64,000 nt of DNA from CAVSIS01 sp963814875 (GTDB lineage: Bacteria > Acidobacteriota > Thermoanaerobaculia > Thermoanaerobaculales > Sulfomarinibacteraceae), in the NCBI GenBank assembly GCA_963814875.1, contig CAWFFJ010000029.1, positions 18,860-82,859 of the forward strand, given 5' to 3'. The notes below the pieces were generated by a model. The model saw only the letters and a program-made list of their open reading frames with translations. It was not told where the DNA came from and made no database searches. Made by a program: the position numbers and the translations under genes. Positions 35,861-45,346 of the stretch are shown here, in pieces (positions within the stretch are counted from its first letter, which is position 1; the number at the start of each line of letters is the position of its first letter).

Positions 35861-36728
35861 TCGCGGCGCCTCTCGGCGGGGCGGCGACATCGCCTGGCAT
35901 GACCTGGTCGACGCCCACCGCCACGATCTCGACCTGGACGGTCTGGGACTGCACGTCATCGACCTGGGCGCCGGCCCGCCGGTGGTCATGGTCCACGGCT
36001 GGGGTGACTCGACCTACACCTGGCACCGCAACGTCGCGCAACTCACGGCGGCCGGGCTGCGCGCCGTCCTGGTCGACCAGCCGGGCATGGGCCGCTCGTC
36101 GGCGCCGCCGCCGCCCGACGCGTTCCGGCTCGAGGGCCAGACGCGCCACGTCCTCGCCGCCGCCGACCGCCTCGGGCTCGAGCGATTCAGGCTCATCGGA
36201 CACTCGATGGGCGGCGCGATCGTCCTCGAGCTGTGCCGCGCCCATCCCGACCGCGTCGAGCGCGCCGTCGTTGTCGCGCCGATTTGCCACCACCCGCGGC
36301 GGCTGGCCTCCGCGCGACCGGGACTCCACCGAGTGGCCCGACTCGTTCCACGCCAGCCGCTCGTCCGCTTCACCCTGCGGAAGCTGTTCGTCGACCGCAC
36401 GCAGGTCGACCGGCGGCTGGTCGAGGAGTACGCCCGCGCGGCCGCCCGACCCGACTACGAGCTGAACCTCGCGCGGCTCGCGCGACGCTTCTTCTCGCCC
36501 GCCTTCGACCGCATGGTCGATAGCTACGCCGAGATCCGGACGCCGATCATGGTGATCTGGGGCGAGCGCGACCCGTGGCTGTCGGTCCGCCGCGGCAGCA
36601 TGCTCGCGGAGACGCTCCCGTCGAGCGTGCTGCACATCATCCCTGGGACCGGCCACATGCCCCACATGGAGCGGCCCGACCTGGTGAACCCCCTCCTGGT
36701 CGAACACCTCGCCGGGCACGCGCGCTGA
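35853..36728 (+). CDS. Alpha/beta hydrolase
   Basis: A 291-residue protein with the alpha/beta fold. The nucleophile elbow is GHSMGG (Ser about 118), preceded by the oxyanion motif VMVHGWGDS. An acidic residue lies in IMVIWGERDPW (Asp) and the final His is in GTGHMPHME. The chosen ATG overlaps the MerR gene by 8 bases. Esterases and C-C hydrolases share this architecture; the substrate is unknown. Confidence 0.85.
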   Translation: MTDRGASRRGGDIAWHDLVDAHRHDLDLDGLGLHVIDLGAGPPVVMVHGWGDSTYTWHRNVAQLTAAGLRAVLVDQPGMGRSSAPPPPDAFRLEGQTRHVLAAADRLGLERFRLIGHSMGGAIVLELCRAHPDRVERAVVVAPICHHPRRLASARPGLHRVARLVPRQPLVRFTLRKLFVDRTQVDRRLVEEYARAAARPDYELNLARLARRFFSPAFDRMVDSYAEIRTPIMVIWGERDPWLSVRRGSMLAETLPSSVLHIIPGTGHMPHMERPDLVNPLLVEHLAGHAR

Positions 36729-36812
36729 GCCTACGGCCATCCTGGGTTCGTGCTTGAGGCCGCCGACGCCGAGCGCCACCAAACCAGCGCCGTGCGATAC
36801 GATGAACCCGCC

Positions 36813-39491
36813 GTGATCAGCGACAATGCTGACCTCGTCGGCCGGACGCTCGGCCACTACCGCATCACCGCCAAGCTGGGCGAGGGCGGGATGGGAGAGG
36901 TCTACCGCGCTCACGACGAACGCCTCGAGCGCGACGTGGCCGTCAAGGTGCTGCCGGGCTCGGTCGCGCACAGCCCGGAGCGCCTGGCCCGCTTCGATCG
37001 CGAGGCCAAGGCCGTGGCCAAGCTCGCCCACCCGAACATCCTCGCGATCCACCACCTCGGGATCGAGGACGGCCGACCCTTCATCGTGACCGAGCTCCTG
37101 GAGGGCGAGACGCTGCGTGAGACGATCGAACGCGGCCGTCTCGCGCCCCGCAAGGTCATCTCCTTCGGCATCCAGATCGCCAACGGCCTCGCGGCCGCCC
37201 ACGACAAGGGCATCGTCCATCGTGACCTCAAGCCCGACAACATCTTCATCACCTCCGACGGGACGGTGAAGATCCTCGACTTCGGGCTCGCCAAGCTGAG
37301 ACAGCCGGAGGGCCAGGACTCATCCGGCCCCGATCTCCAGACGCTGACCCTAGACACCCGCCCCGGAACCGTGATGGGCACCGCGGGCTACATGTCGCCG
37401 GAGCAGGTGCGCTCGCAGCCGGCGGACCATCGCAGCGACATCTTCTCGATCGGCGTCGTGCTGTATGAGATGCTCGCCGGCACGCGACCGTTTCATGAGC
37501 AGAGCGCCGCCGAGACCATGGCCGCCATTGCCCGCGAGGACGCGCCGAGGCTGTCGCAGATCGGCGCGCCGGTGCCCGCAGCTCTGGAGAGAGTGGTCGA
37601 CCGTTGTCTCGAGAAGCGACCGGAGGACCGGTTCCAGTCGGCGCGCGACCTGGCCTTCGCGCTCGAAAGCAGCCTCGCCGACTCGGCCGTGGCCCCGATC
37701 AGCTCCATGGCGGCTCCCGTGCCCGAGCCGTCGTCGACGCATCGCAGGAGCGTCCCCGCCTGGGCCCTCGTGCTCGCCGTCGGCGCGGCAGCCGCGCTTG
37801 TTCTCTTGGTTCTCGTCCGAGGCCTGATCCCGGGCTGGCGGACCCACGAGACGGCGCCCGCACAGGGATCGCTGGCGGTACTCGAGTTCGCGACTGCCGG
37901 ACACGACGAGGACACCCGGCTGATCAGCGCCGGCCTGGTCGAGATCCTGACCAGCAAGCTCACCGAGCTCGAGCGCTTCCGGAGGTCGCTGGCGGTGGTC
38001 CCCGCCTCAGAGGTGCGCGAGGCCGGCGTCACCAGCGCGATGAAAGCGCGCCGCACCTTCGGCGTTTCGCTGGTGATCTCCGGCAGCGTCCAGAAGGTGG
38101 GCCCGACGATCCGCGTGACCGCCAACCTGATTGACGCCGTTGCCGGCCGCCAGCTCCGGGCCGTCGACATTGAGTCCACTGTCGACCAGCTCATGGACGT
38201 GCAGGATCAGCTCGTGCACCGCGTTGCCGAGATGCTCGAGATCGAGCTCGACCCCGAGGTGGAGCGCATCATCAGCGCCGGAACCACCTCCCAGCCCGAC
38301 GCCTACTCCCTCTACCTCGAAGGCCGCGCCCACCTCCAGGACTTCGCCAACGCCGCCAGCCTCGAGCAGGCCGTGGCCGCGTTTCAGGGCGCGCTCCAGC
38401 GCGACCCGCAGTATGCCCTCGCCTACGCCGGCCTCGGCGAAGCCTGCTGGCGCCGCTGGAAGCTCAACCAGGACGCGGCGTCGATGGAGCTCGCCCAGAG
38501 CGCATCGCGGCGGGCGGTTGAGCTCAACGGCCTGCTGGCGCCGGGATGGGTGACCCTCGGAATGGTTCTCGACGGTACCGGGAAGCCCGAGGAGGCGGTC
38601 GCGGCCTTTCAACGCGCTCTGGCGCTGAACCCGCGCGACCCGGATGCACTGCGCGGCCTCGCCAAGGCGTACGAGTCGCTGGGCCGTGTGGCAGACGCCG
38701 AGGCCACCTACCGTTTGGCGATCAAGTCCCTCCCCGAGTACTGGGCCAACTTCAGCCAGCTCGGTGTCTTCTACTACCGGATCGGCCGGTTGGACGAGGC
38801 CGAGAAAGCACTTGTCCGGGCGACCGAGCTCGCGCCTGAGAACGCCCGCGCGACCAGCAACCTCGGCGGCGTCTACTACGCGATGGGGCGAATCAACGAC
38901 GCGGTCGCCGCCTTTCGACGCGCGGCCGCCATCGAGCCGAGCTACAGGGTGTTCTCAAACCTGGCCACGGTCCAGTACACCCAGGGGGACTACGCCGGCG
39001 CCGCCCACGCCTTCGAACAGGCCCTGGCTCTTCGGGACACCGACTACCGGATCTGGCGCAACCTTGCGTCCGCCTATGTGTGGGCTCCCGGCCTCAAGGA
39101 CAAGGCGCCGGCAGCGTACCGCAAAGCGGCCGAGCTGGCCGAGAAGCAGCGCCAGGTCAACCCCCGCGATCCCGAGGTCCTGCTCAACCTGGGCGACTGC
39201 TACGTCGCCCTCGGCCGCACCGCCGAGGGGCTCGACCTGGTCGCAGAAGCGCTCAAGCTGGCACCGGACGACATGGACGACAAGCTCTTTGCAGCCAATA
39301 TTTTCGAGGATGCTGGTCAGCGCGACCGGGCGCTGGAGCTGGTGTCCGAAATGCTGCAGCATGGGTTCGGGCTCGATCAGATCGACAGCACGCCAGGACT
39401 CGCGAAGCTGCGCGCGGATCCGCGCTTTAAGGCTCTGGTGACCACGGCAGAGCATCAAACGGCGCACTCGGCAGCCTCGGTCGGAGACTGA
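36813..39491 (+). CDS. Membrane serine/threonine protein kinase with TPR repeats, first copy
   Basis: PknB-type kinase. In order: Gly-rich loop GEGGMGEVY, catalytic Lys in VAVKVLP, HRDLKPDN and DFGLAK, all within the first 165 residues; one membrane helix (about 312-332, ALVLAVGAAAALVLLVLVRG); a TolB/FlgO-like strand set (SLAVLEFATAG); then eight or more TPRs (for example ALAYAGLGEACWRRW). The catalytic loop is complete. The GTG at 36813 is preferred; the frame is open from 36750, without a Shine-Dalgarno. A TACGAT lies just before that GTG. Substrates are unknown. Confidence 0.9.
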   Translation: MISDNADLVGRTLGHYRITAKLGEGGMGEVYRAHDERLERDVAVKVLPGSVAHSPERLARFDREAKAVAKLAHPNILAIHHLGIEDGRPFIVTELLEGETLRETIERGRLAPRKVISFGIQIANGLAAAHDKGIVHRDLKPDNIFITSDGTVKILDFGLAKLRQPEGQDSSGPDLQTLTLDTRPGTVMGTAGYMSPEQVRSQPADHRSDIFSIGVVLYEMLAGTRPFHEQSAAETMAAIAREDAPRLSQIGAPVPAALERVVDRCLEKRPEDRFQSARDLAFALESSLADSAVAPISSMAAPVPEPSSTHRRSVPAWALVLAVGAAAALVLLVLVRGLIPGWRTHETAPAQGSLAVLEFATAGHDEDTRLISAGLVEILTSKLTELERFRRSLAVVPASEVREAGVTSAMKARRTFGVSLVISGSVQKVGPTIRVTANLIDAVAGRQLRAVDIESTVDQLMDVQDQLVHRVAEMLEIELDPEVERIISAGTTSQPDAYSLYLEGRAHLQDFANAASLEQAVAAFQGALQRDPQYALAYAGLGEACWRRWKLNQDAASMELAQSASRRAVELNGLLAPGWVTLGMVLDGTGKPEEAVAAFQRALALNPRDPDALRGLAKAYESLGRVADAEATYRLAIKSLPEYWANFSQLGVFYYRIGRLDEAEKALVRATELAPENARATSNLGGVYYAMGRINDAVAAFRRAAAIEPSYRVFSNLATVQYTQGDYAGAAHAFEQALALRDTDYRIWRNLASAYVWAPGLKDKAPAAYRKAAELAEKQRQVNPRDPEVLLNLGDCYVALGRTAEGLDLVAEALKLAPDDMDDKLFAANIFEDAGQRDRALELVSEMLQHGFGLDQIDSTPGLAKLRADPRFKALVTTAEHQTAHSAASVGD

Positions 39492-39546
39492 CGACGCGGC
39501 AATGCGATGGTCGGGCGAGGCCGAGGTTGGTGTGAGAGACTGATCC

Positions 39547-39753
39547 ATGCCTTCTCCGGGAGTACTCTTCATCTGGCTCATCGCCGGGATCTTCGGCATG
39601 GCGTACTTCGTCTACGGCAAGCGCGCGCAGCGGCCGGTCTTCCTCCTCGCCGGCATCGGCCTGTGCGTCTACCCCTACCTGGTCAGCGGCGTGCTCTTGG
39701 GGCTGCTCGTCGGCGCGCTGATCGCTGCCGCACCGTTCCTGATCCGCGACTGA
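39547..39753 (+). CDS. Small membrane protein
   Basis: A 68-residue protein with an N-terminal membrane helix (VLFIWLIAGIFGMAYFVYG), a basic loop (KRAQRP) and a second long hydrophobic helix pair (VFLLAGIGLCVYPYLVSGVL and onward). A Tyr-Gly-Lys/Arg-rich junction like this is common in a small family annotated only as membrane proteins. No strong ribosome-binding site is visible. The function is unknown. Confidence 0.6.
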   Translation: MPSPGVLFIWLIAGIFGMAYFVYGKRAQRPVFLLAGIGLCVYPYLVSGVLLGLLVGALIAAAPFLIRD

Positions 39754-39878
39754 GCGACATGGGCCGTTCCCTCACTCGTGGCCCGACCTGAAATCCCCTT
39801 ACGGCTTCACATCGCGTGCGCGTCTTCCGGCTCCTCGAACTGACTCGGGTCATGAGGTCGTGATACGTGGCGAACCCC

Positions 39879-42800
39879 CTACTCTGCGGCGAGGATCGTC
39901 GTTGGGTCGTTGGTCAGGTTGTCCACCACCGAGGCGCACGCCACCACGCCCGAGCCCGAGGTGACGGTCACCCTCGCATAGCCCGAAGCGAGGTCAGTCT
40001 GGCCCGCCTTGGTGAAGAAAGGCCTGTTCTCCTGCTTCCACTCACCCGCGGCCAGCTGCACGGTGTAGTTGGCAAGGCGTGCCCCGGCGCCGTCGTAGAG
40101 CTGGACCAGGGCGGCGGCCGCCGACGAGCCGATGTTGGTGAGCAGGATGTTGCTGCGGTAGGAGGTGTTCTCGGTGAGCTGCGGCAGGTACGCCGACTGA
40201 CCGGCTGCCAGCCCCTGCGACGCCTCGAGCCCGGGCAGGTTCTGTCCGAGCGAACCGGAAGAGGACTGATTGTAGGTTCGCGAGCTGACGATCACGCCGG
40301 GTCCGGCCTCGACCCTCAGCGCTCCCGACCCGCTGGCGCCGAGCAGCCCGACGATATCCTCCAGGATGAGCTGGCCGCCCGCCGCCGCCGTGCCGCTGCT
40401 CGCGGTCTCGTTGCCGCCGGCGATGAAGTGGAGGTTGTACGAGGACGGCTGGCTGCCGGTGTTCAGGATGCCCAGGTCGGTCCGCCACTGGCTGCCGAGC
40501 GCTCCCGCGGCGTGGCTCGCGACCGGCAACCAGCGCGACGCCGAACCTGCGGGGGCGACGACCATCGTCTGGGTGGTCGGATCGTTGGTGAGGTTGTCCA
40601 CCACCGACGCCAGCGCCAGCACCCCGGCGCCCGCGGTCACTCGTACCGTTGCGGAGCCGGCGGCGAGGTTGTCCCGACCGGCCTTGGTGAAGAACGGTCG
40701 GTTCTCCTGCCGCCACTCGCCGGGGTTGAGGGTCACGGTGTACTGGGCGAGTGTCGCGCCCCCGGCGTCGTGGAGCTCCACTATCGCAGTCGCCGGCGCC
40801 GCGCTCGCGTTGGTGAGCAGGATGTTGCTTCGGTAGGCGGAGCTCTCGGTCAGCTGGGGCAGGTAGGCCAGCTGTCCCGTCGCCAGGCCCTCGCTGGCGA
40901 GTGAGCCGGGCACGTTCTGGCCAAAGGTGCCTTCCGCCGACTGGTTGTAGATCCGGGAGCTGACCTTGATCGGCCGGTCCGAGCGCACCTCGAGCGCTCC
41001 GGACCCGCTGTCCCCGAGCTGGTCGACGACATCGGTCAGGATCGCCTGACTCAGCGCCGGCACGGAGTCGCCGGCGACGACTAGGTCCTGACCGCGATGA
41101 AAGCGGAGCTCGTAGGCGGCCTCGTTGGTGTCGGTGTTCAGAAGCGCGAGGTCGGTGCGCCACTCGCTCCCCGCCACACCTGCCGCGTGGCTCGCCACCG
41201 GCACCCACATTGCGTACGGCAGAGCTGCGGGCGTGCGGACGCACTGCGACGGCGTGATCGACCCGTTGCCGCACAGGTTGTAGGTCTCCACGGAGTAGCA
41301 GTACAGGACCTGAGGCTTGAGCTCGGTGTCGGTATGAGTGAGGCCGCTGCCCTCGACGATCGGCGCCGACGCCGCCGGCCACTCCGAACGGTACAGCCGG
41401 TAGCCGGTGGCGCCAGGGACCGCGGTCCAGCTCAGGCGAATGATGCCCGACGCGATCACGGTCGCGGTGAGGGTCGGCACGCCTAAGATGGGCTCACAGC
41501 CCACGCTGACCGTCTGGCTGCGGGCGCTCGACCCGTGCGAGTTGGTGACCGTCAGGGTGACGGTCCTGGCCCCGGCCGAGGCATAGACGTGGACCGGGTT
41601 CTGGGTCGTGCTGGTCTCGCCGTCCCCAAACGCCCAGCTCCACGACGTCGGCCCCCCTGTCGAGGTGTCGGTGAACTGCACCGCCTGACCGACGTCGGGG
41701 ACGCTGGGCGACCAGGTAAAGGCGGCAACCGGCTCGTCCCCGGTCGAGGTCGCGATGATCGCAATGAACGCGTCGATGCTGCCGGCCCACGAGCCCTGTA
41801 CGGGCGTGCCGACCAGGGGGAAGTCGGCCGACTTGGTCATTCCGCCGAGGACCAGGCCGCCGTTGCCGTCGATGGCGACCGCCACGCCCCCGTCGTAGCC
41901 GGTGCCTCCCAGGAAGCTCGAGAACGTGAGCGCCGACCCCGAGGGGTTCAGGGTGCTGAGAAACGCATCGTGGCTGCCACCGCCGTACGCTCCCTGGACC
42001 GGCGTCCCGGCGACGGGAAAGTCGCTCGACGTGGTGGGTCCGGTGAGGTGAACGCTCCCCGCGGCGTCGACCGTCATCCCACTCACCCAGTCGTAGCCGC
42101 TGCCGCCCAGATAGGTCGAGTACACCAACGAGCTGCCCGCAGGGTTGAGCTTGGCTGCGAAGCCGTCGGTCCCGCCGCGGAAGTCTCCCTGCACGGGAGT
42201 GCCGGCGGTCGGGAAATCCGTTGACTCGGTCTCGCCGCCGACCACCAGGTTGCCACCCGCGTCGAGCGCCACGGCATAGGCGACGTCGTTGGCCGTACCA
42301 CCGAGGAAGGTGGAGAACAGCAACGTGCTCCCGGCGGTACTCAACCGCAGGGCATAGGCATCGCCCGCCCCGCCGTACGCGCCCTGCACGGGGCTGCCGG
42401 CGACAGGAAAATCGGCAGACGCCGTCGCGCCGACGACGTAGACGCTGCCGTCGGCCCCGAGCCTCAGGTCCTGGACGTCGTCGTTCCCGCTGCCGCCCAC
42501 GTAGGTGGAGTAGACCAGCGTGGAACCAGTGGCGCTCAATCTGGCGACGAAACCATCGTACGCCCCATGGTGGAGAGCCTGGAACGCCGAGCCGGCGATG
42601 GGAAAGTCGTTCGAGACCACGTCCCCGCCGACTACCGCCTCACCCCCGGGGGTCACGGCGATGGCCCGAGCCCCCTCGGAGTCGGTCCCGCCGAGATAGG
42701 TCGAGTAGACGAGCGCGGAGCCAGTGGGCGAGAGCTTGGTGACGAACACGTCGAAGTTGCCCTGGCGCACGCCCTGGAACGGCGTGCCGGCAACGGGAAA

Positions 42801-43943
42801 GTCGTCCGATGCCGTCTCGCCGGTGACGTACGCATTGCCGGCAGCGTCAAGGGCAACCGCAAAGGCGTCGTCCTGCTCGCTTCCACCCAGGTAGGTCGAG
42901 TAGACGAGCTCGGTTCCCGACGCGTTGAACTTCGCGACCCACGCGTCGTACGAACCGCCGAGGGTTGTCTTCTGGGGGTTCCCAGCCACCGGGAAGTCGA
43001 CCGAGCCCGTCTCCCCGACCAGCACCACGCTGCCGTCGGTGTGCATCGCCATGGCCCAGAGGTACTCCGCGGCGCTGCCGCCAAGGTAGCTGCTATACGA
43101 GAGCACCGGGTCGATCACCAGCGAGCGGTCACGATCGTAGTCCCCGACCTCGAACCCCACCCGGTGCGGCCCCTCGAGCACGAAGCGACCCGCGACCGCC
43201 CGGCGCCCGCCACCGAGCTCCTGGTACACGACCGGCGCGTGGTGGCGGACCTCGCCGCCGGCGAGGTCCAGCACCAGGTCGCCGTTGTCGGCGATCCGGA
43301 GCGAGGTCGCACCGCTGTACTCGATCCGGATGGCGTGGGGATCGGCGCCGGGCGCGACCACGAAATCGTACTCGAGCTGCCCCTCGCGCCCGTAGTAGAC
43401 GAGGTCGATCCCCGGATAGACCGCCGCGTAGCGGACCTTCCCGTAGTGCGTCACCCCGGTGCGCCACCTGGCGGGGTCGTTGCCGATGAAGTAGTTGGAG
43501 ATGCCGCCGAGCGGATCCTCGCCGGTGAGGCGCGGAGCCGGCCGGTCACCCACCAGCCGCATGTTCAGGACCTGCCCGGTTCCTTCAGGATGCCGAAGCG
43601 TCAGCACCGCCTCGTGCGCGGAAAGGTACAGCGCGGAGCCCGCACCACGCGCGAGGTAGCGGACGCTCGCGCCGGCCTGCCCGACGTTCTCCTCGAACGC
43701 GAGTGGTAGCGCCCGCGCCTTTGGATGAGGGACTGTGTCCATCGCAGCCGGCACAAGGCCTACGACTGCGGTGCTTGGGGATCGACCGGCCTCGGCCGCC
43801 CGTGAAGCAACGATCTCAACGGGCGTGCTTTCCGGCTGGAGCGGACGGCTGGCTCCTGCGAGCGCGTGGAAAGCGGTTCCGGATGCGAAGGCGGCGATCG
43901 CAATTGGCAGCGCAGTCTTGGCGAGGCGGCGTGCATTTCGCAT
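39879..43943 (-). CDS. Giant exported SBBP-propeller / PKD protein with tandem C-terminal repeat domains
   Basis: Secreted protein of about 1354 residues; the ATG at 43943 follows GGGAGG and gives a Sec signal. After an N-terminal domain (about 60-270, with FEENVGQ) come seven SBBP repeats (about residues 280-735), each with a Y-S-T-Y-L-G-G and a D-F-P-V-A-G motif, a number that suits one seven-bladed beta-propeller. A PKD domain follows (about 740-820, FTWSPSVPDVGQAVQF, then TVTNSHGSS), an Fn3-like domain (about 820-900) and two tandem copies of a 220-residue domain (about 910-1135 and 1136-1354, starting PVASHAAG). The domain types imply surface exposure and glycan or protein binding. Confidence 0.88.
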   Translation of the reverse strand: MRNARRLAKTALPIAIAAFASGTAFHALAGASRPLQPESTPVEIVASRAAEAGRSPSTAVVGLVPAAMDTVPHPKARALPLAFEENVGQAGASVRYLARGAGSALYLSAHEAVLTLRHPEGTGQVLNMRLVGDRPAPRLTGEDPLGGISNYFIGNDPARWRTGVTHYGKVRYAAVYPGIDLVYYGREGQLEYDFVVAPGADPHAIRIEYSGATSLRIADNGDLVLDLAGGEVRHHAPVVYQELGGGRRAVAGRFVLEGPHRVGFEVGDYDRDRSLVIDPVLSYSSYLGGSAAEYLWAMAMHTDGSVVLVGETGSVDFPVAGNPQKTTLGGSYDAWVAKFNASGTELVYSTYLGGSEQDDAFAVALDAAGNAYVTGETASDDFPVAGTPFQGVRQGNFDVFVTKLSPTGSALVYSTYLGGTDSEGARAIAVTPGGEAVVGGDVVSNDFPIAGSAFQALHHGAYDGFVARLSATGSTLVYSTYVGGSGNDDVQDLRLGADGSVYVVGATASADFPVAGSPVQGAYGGAGDAYALRLSTAGSTLLFSTFLGGTANDVAYAVALDAGGNLVVGGETESTDFPTAGTPVQGDFRGGTDGFAAKLNPAGSSLVYSTYLGGSGYDWVSGMTVDAAGSVHLTGPTTSSDFPVAGTPVQGAYGGGSHDAFLSTLNPSGSALTFSSFLGGTGYDGGVAVAIDGNGGLVLGGMTKSADFPLVGTPVQGSWAGSIDAFIAIIATSTGDEPVAAFTWSPSVPDVGQAVQFTDTSTGGPTSWSWAFGDGETSTTQNPVHVYASAGARTVTLTVTNSHGSSARSQTVSVGCEPILGVPTLTATVIASGIIRLSWTAVPGATGYRLYRSEWPAASAPIVEGSGLTHTDTELKPQVLYCYSVETYNLCGNGSITPSQCVRTPAALPYAMWVPVASHAAGVAGSEWRTDLALLNTDTNEAAYELRFHRGQDLVVAGDSVPALSQAILTDVVDQLGDSGSGALEVRSDRPIKVSSRIYNQSAEGTFGQNVPGSLASEGLATGQLAYLPQLTESSAYRSNILLTNASAAPATAIVELHDAGGATLAQYTVTLNPGEWRQENRPFFTKAGRDNLAAGSATVRVTAGAGVLALASVVDNLTNDPTTQTMVVAPAGSASRWLPVASHAAGALGSQWRTDLGILNTGSQPSSYNLHFIAGGNETASSGTAAAGGQLILEDIVGLLGASGSGALRVEAGPGVIVSSRTYNQSSSGSLGQNLPGLEASQGLAAGQSAYLPQLTENTSYRSNILLTNIGSSAAAALVQLYDGAGARLANYTVQLAAGEWKQENRPFFTKAGQTDLASGYARVTVTSGSGVVACASVVDNLTNDPTTILAAE

Positions 43944-44108
43944 GGTGATACCTCCCTTGAGCACGGCGGATCTCGATTCGAGCATCCGATTTTCTGTGCT
44001 TCAGGGGAATGCACGGACGCGACAAAACCGTGCATGAACGCGCCAATCGACCCGGCTCGGGGCGACGAATCACCCAGGTGGCGGGAGTGTGCACAGCAGC
44101 AGTAGGCA

Positions 44109-44166
44109 GGGCACAGGCCCAGGCGAGCGTTGACGCTGGTGCGGCGTCTTACGGGGGCCTGTGCCC
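44109..44166 (-). terminator. Hairpin after the exported hypothetical gene
   Basis: A perfect 12-bp inverted repeat (44109-44120 with 44155-44166) with a 34-base loop lies just past the stop codon at 44175 in the minus direction. It has no T-run. It may help end the transcript of the gene to its right. Confidence 0.5.
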
Positions 44167-44174
44167 GCAGACTG

Positions 44175-45035
44175 CTACGGTCCCCTGCCTTCGAGCCAGT
44201 CGCCGGCGTCGAACATCTCGTCCCAGTACCGCCAGGTACCGTCCTCGCGCTTCATCTGCGCCTCACCGTGGAGCTGGCCCCAGGACTCCTCGCCCCGGAT
44301 GACGAGGGTCGCCCAATCGCCGCTGGTGAAGGCGCGCACGATGGTCACCTCTGCCGGATGGTCCTTGCTCAGGTACGCCATGAAGTCGCCGCCCTTGGCC
44401 TTGCCCGCGGTGAACCGCTCGCGGTCCTCGGCGGTCACCAGCGCCAGTACCGCCGCCTCGTCTCCGGCGCCAAGGGACTTGTGATAGGCACGATAGGCCT
44501 TCCCGGGCTCGCCGCCGTCCTTGGCGATCTCCTGACCCGGAAAGCGCGGCGCGATCGGCACGTCGAAGGTGGCGTCATAGGTCGTGTCGTCGTCCTTGAC
44601 CTTGACGCTGCCGCCGATGCGGCCGCCGCTGACCTTGACCGTCGACACCGCATGCGACGTCGAACAGAAGCCGCACCCCTGGCCCGGCCCGAAGTACCAG
44701 CTCGCACCGACGAACTTCCCGTCCTTGCGGAAGTGGAGGTAGACGACGGCGGTCTCGTCGTCGGCGAACCTGGTGTCAATAAAGGCCTCGCGATCCCAGA
44801 AGCGGTCAACGGCGTCGGCGCGGAAGCCCGCATTGGAGATCGCGACCTTGATGCCCTCCTCGTTGTCGAGGCCAACCCGCGACGGAAACGCATAGGCGCC
44901 GCCGAGATCGAACGAACCGCCTTTGTAGTCGAAGTGGCCCGACGCCTGCGGCTTCTCGCCTGCTGTCGCGGGCAGCCCGGCAGCCAGAACGAGGACGTAG
45001 CTCAACCACCACGCCGAACCAGAAAGACGACGCAT
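44175..45035 (-). CDS. Exported protein of unknown function
   Basis: Unrecognised 286-residue protein. The ATG at 45035 follows GGGAGG by about 10 bases and starts a Sec signal (SAWWLSYVLVLAAGLPATAG). The mature part has two halves: a beta-rich domain with a C-x-x-C (GCGFC, about residues 132-136) and HAVSTVKVSGGRIGGSVKV, then a helical domain (YHKSLGAGDEAAVLALVTAE) and a basic end. The Cys pair might form a disulfide in the periplasm. An upstream -35/-10 pair supports its expression. No homologous family was recognised. Confidence 0.65.
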   Translation of the reverse strand: MRRLSGSAWWLSYVLVLAAGLPATAGEKPQASGHFDYKGGSFDLGGAYAFPSRVGLDNEEGIKVAISNAGFRADAVDRFWDREAFIDTRFADDETAVVYLHFRKDGKFVGASWYFGPGQGCGFCSTSHAVSTVKVSGGRIGGSVKVKDDDTTYDATFDVPIAPRFPGQEIAKDGGEPGKAYRAYHKSLGAGDEAAVLALVTAEDRERFTAGKAKGGDFMAYLSKDHPAEVTIVRAFTSGDWATLVIRGEESWGQLHGEAQMKREDGTWRYWDEMFDAGDWLEGRGP

Positions 45036-45072
45036 CGCAGTGATCCTCCCTTCTAACTGAGACATGATTTCT

Positions 45073-45100
45073 ATTATTGAGGACGGATCGACGGTGTCAA
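45073..45100 (-). promoter_or_regulatory. Sigma-70-like promoter of the exported hypothetical gene
   Basis: On the minus strand TTGACA (45100-45095) and AATAAT (45078-45073) are separated by 16 bases, matching consensus at 6/6 and 5/6. Predicted initiation is near 45066, about 31 bases before the ATG at 45035. This is the best classical promoter noticed in the window. Confidence 0.65.
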
Positions 45101-45346
45101 GACCGGCAGGCAGAGGGACGCGACGACGCGGTCGTGGGCGATGAACTTCGTCCAGGGCATGCTCGAAGGAGCGGTCACAGACTAGCCTGCCTTCGGCGCC
45201 ACCCGATCTCCCGCCAGCCGGTTCCGCCGTGAGATTCCCCGACGCTCCGCCGAGGTGGCAGCATTGACTGCTCCCGGATGCCGAAGCCGGACCTGCACTG
45301 TGTGATAGGTTGATTTGCGAAACATCCACTCCGAATGGAGGTCCTC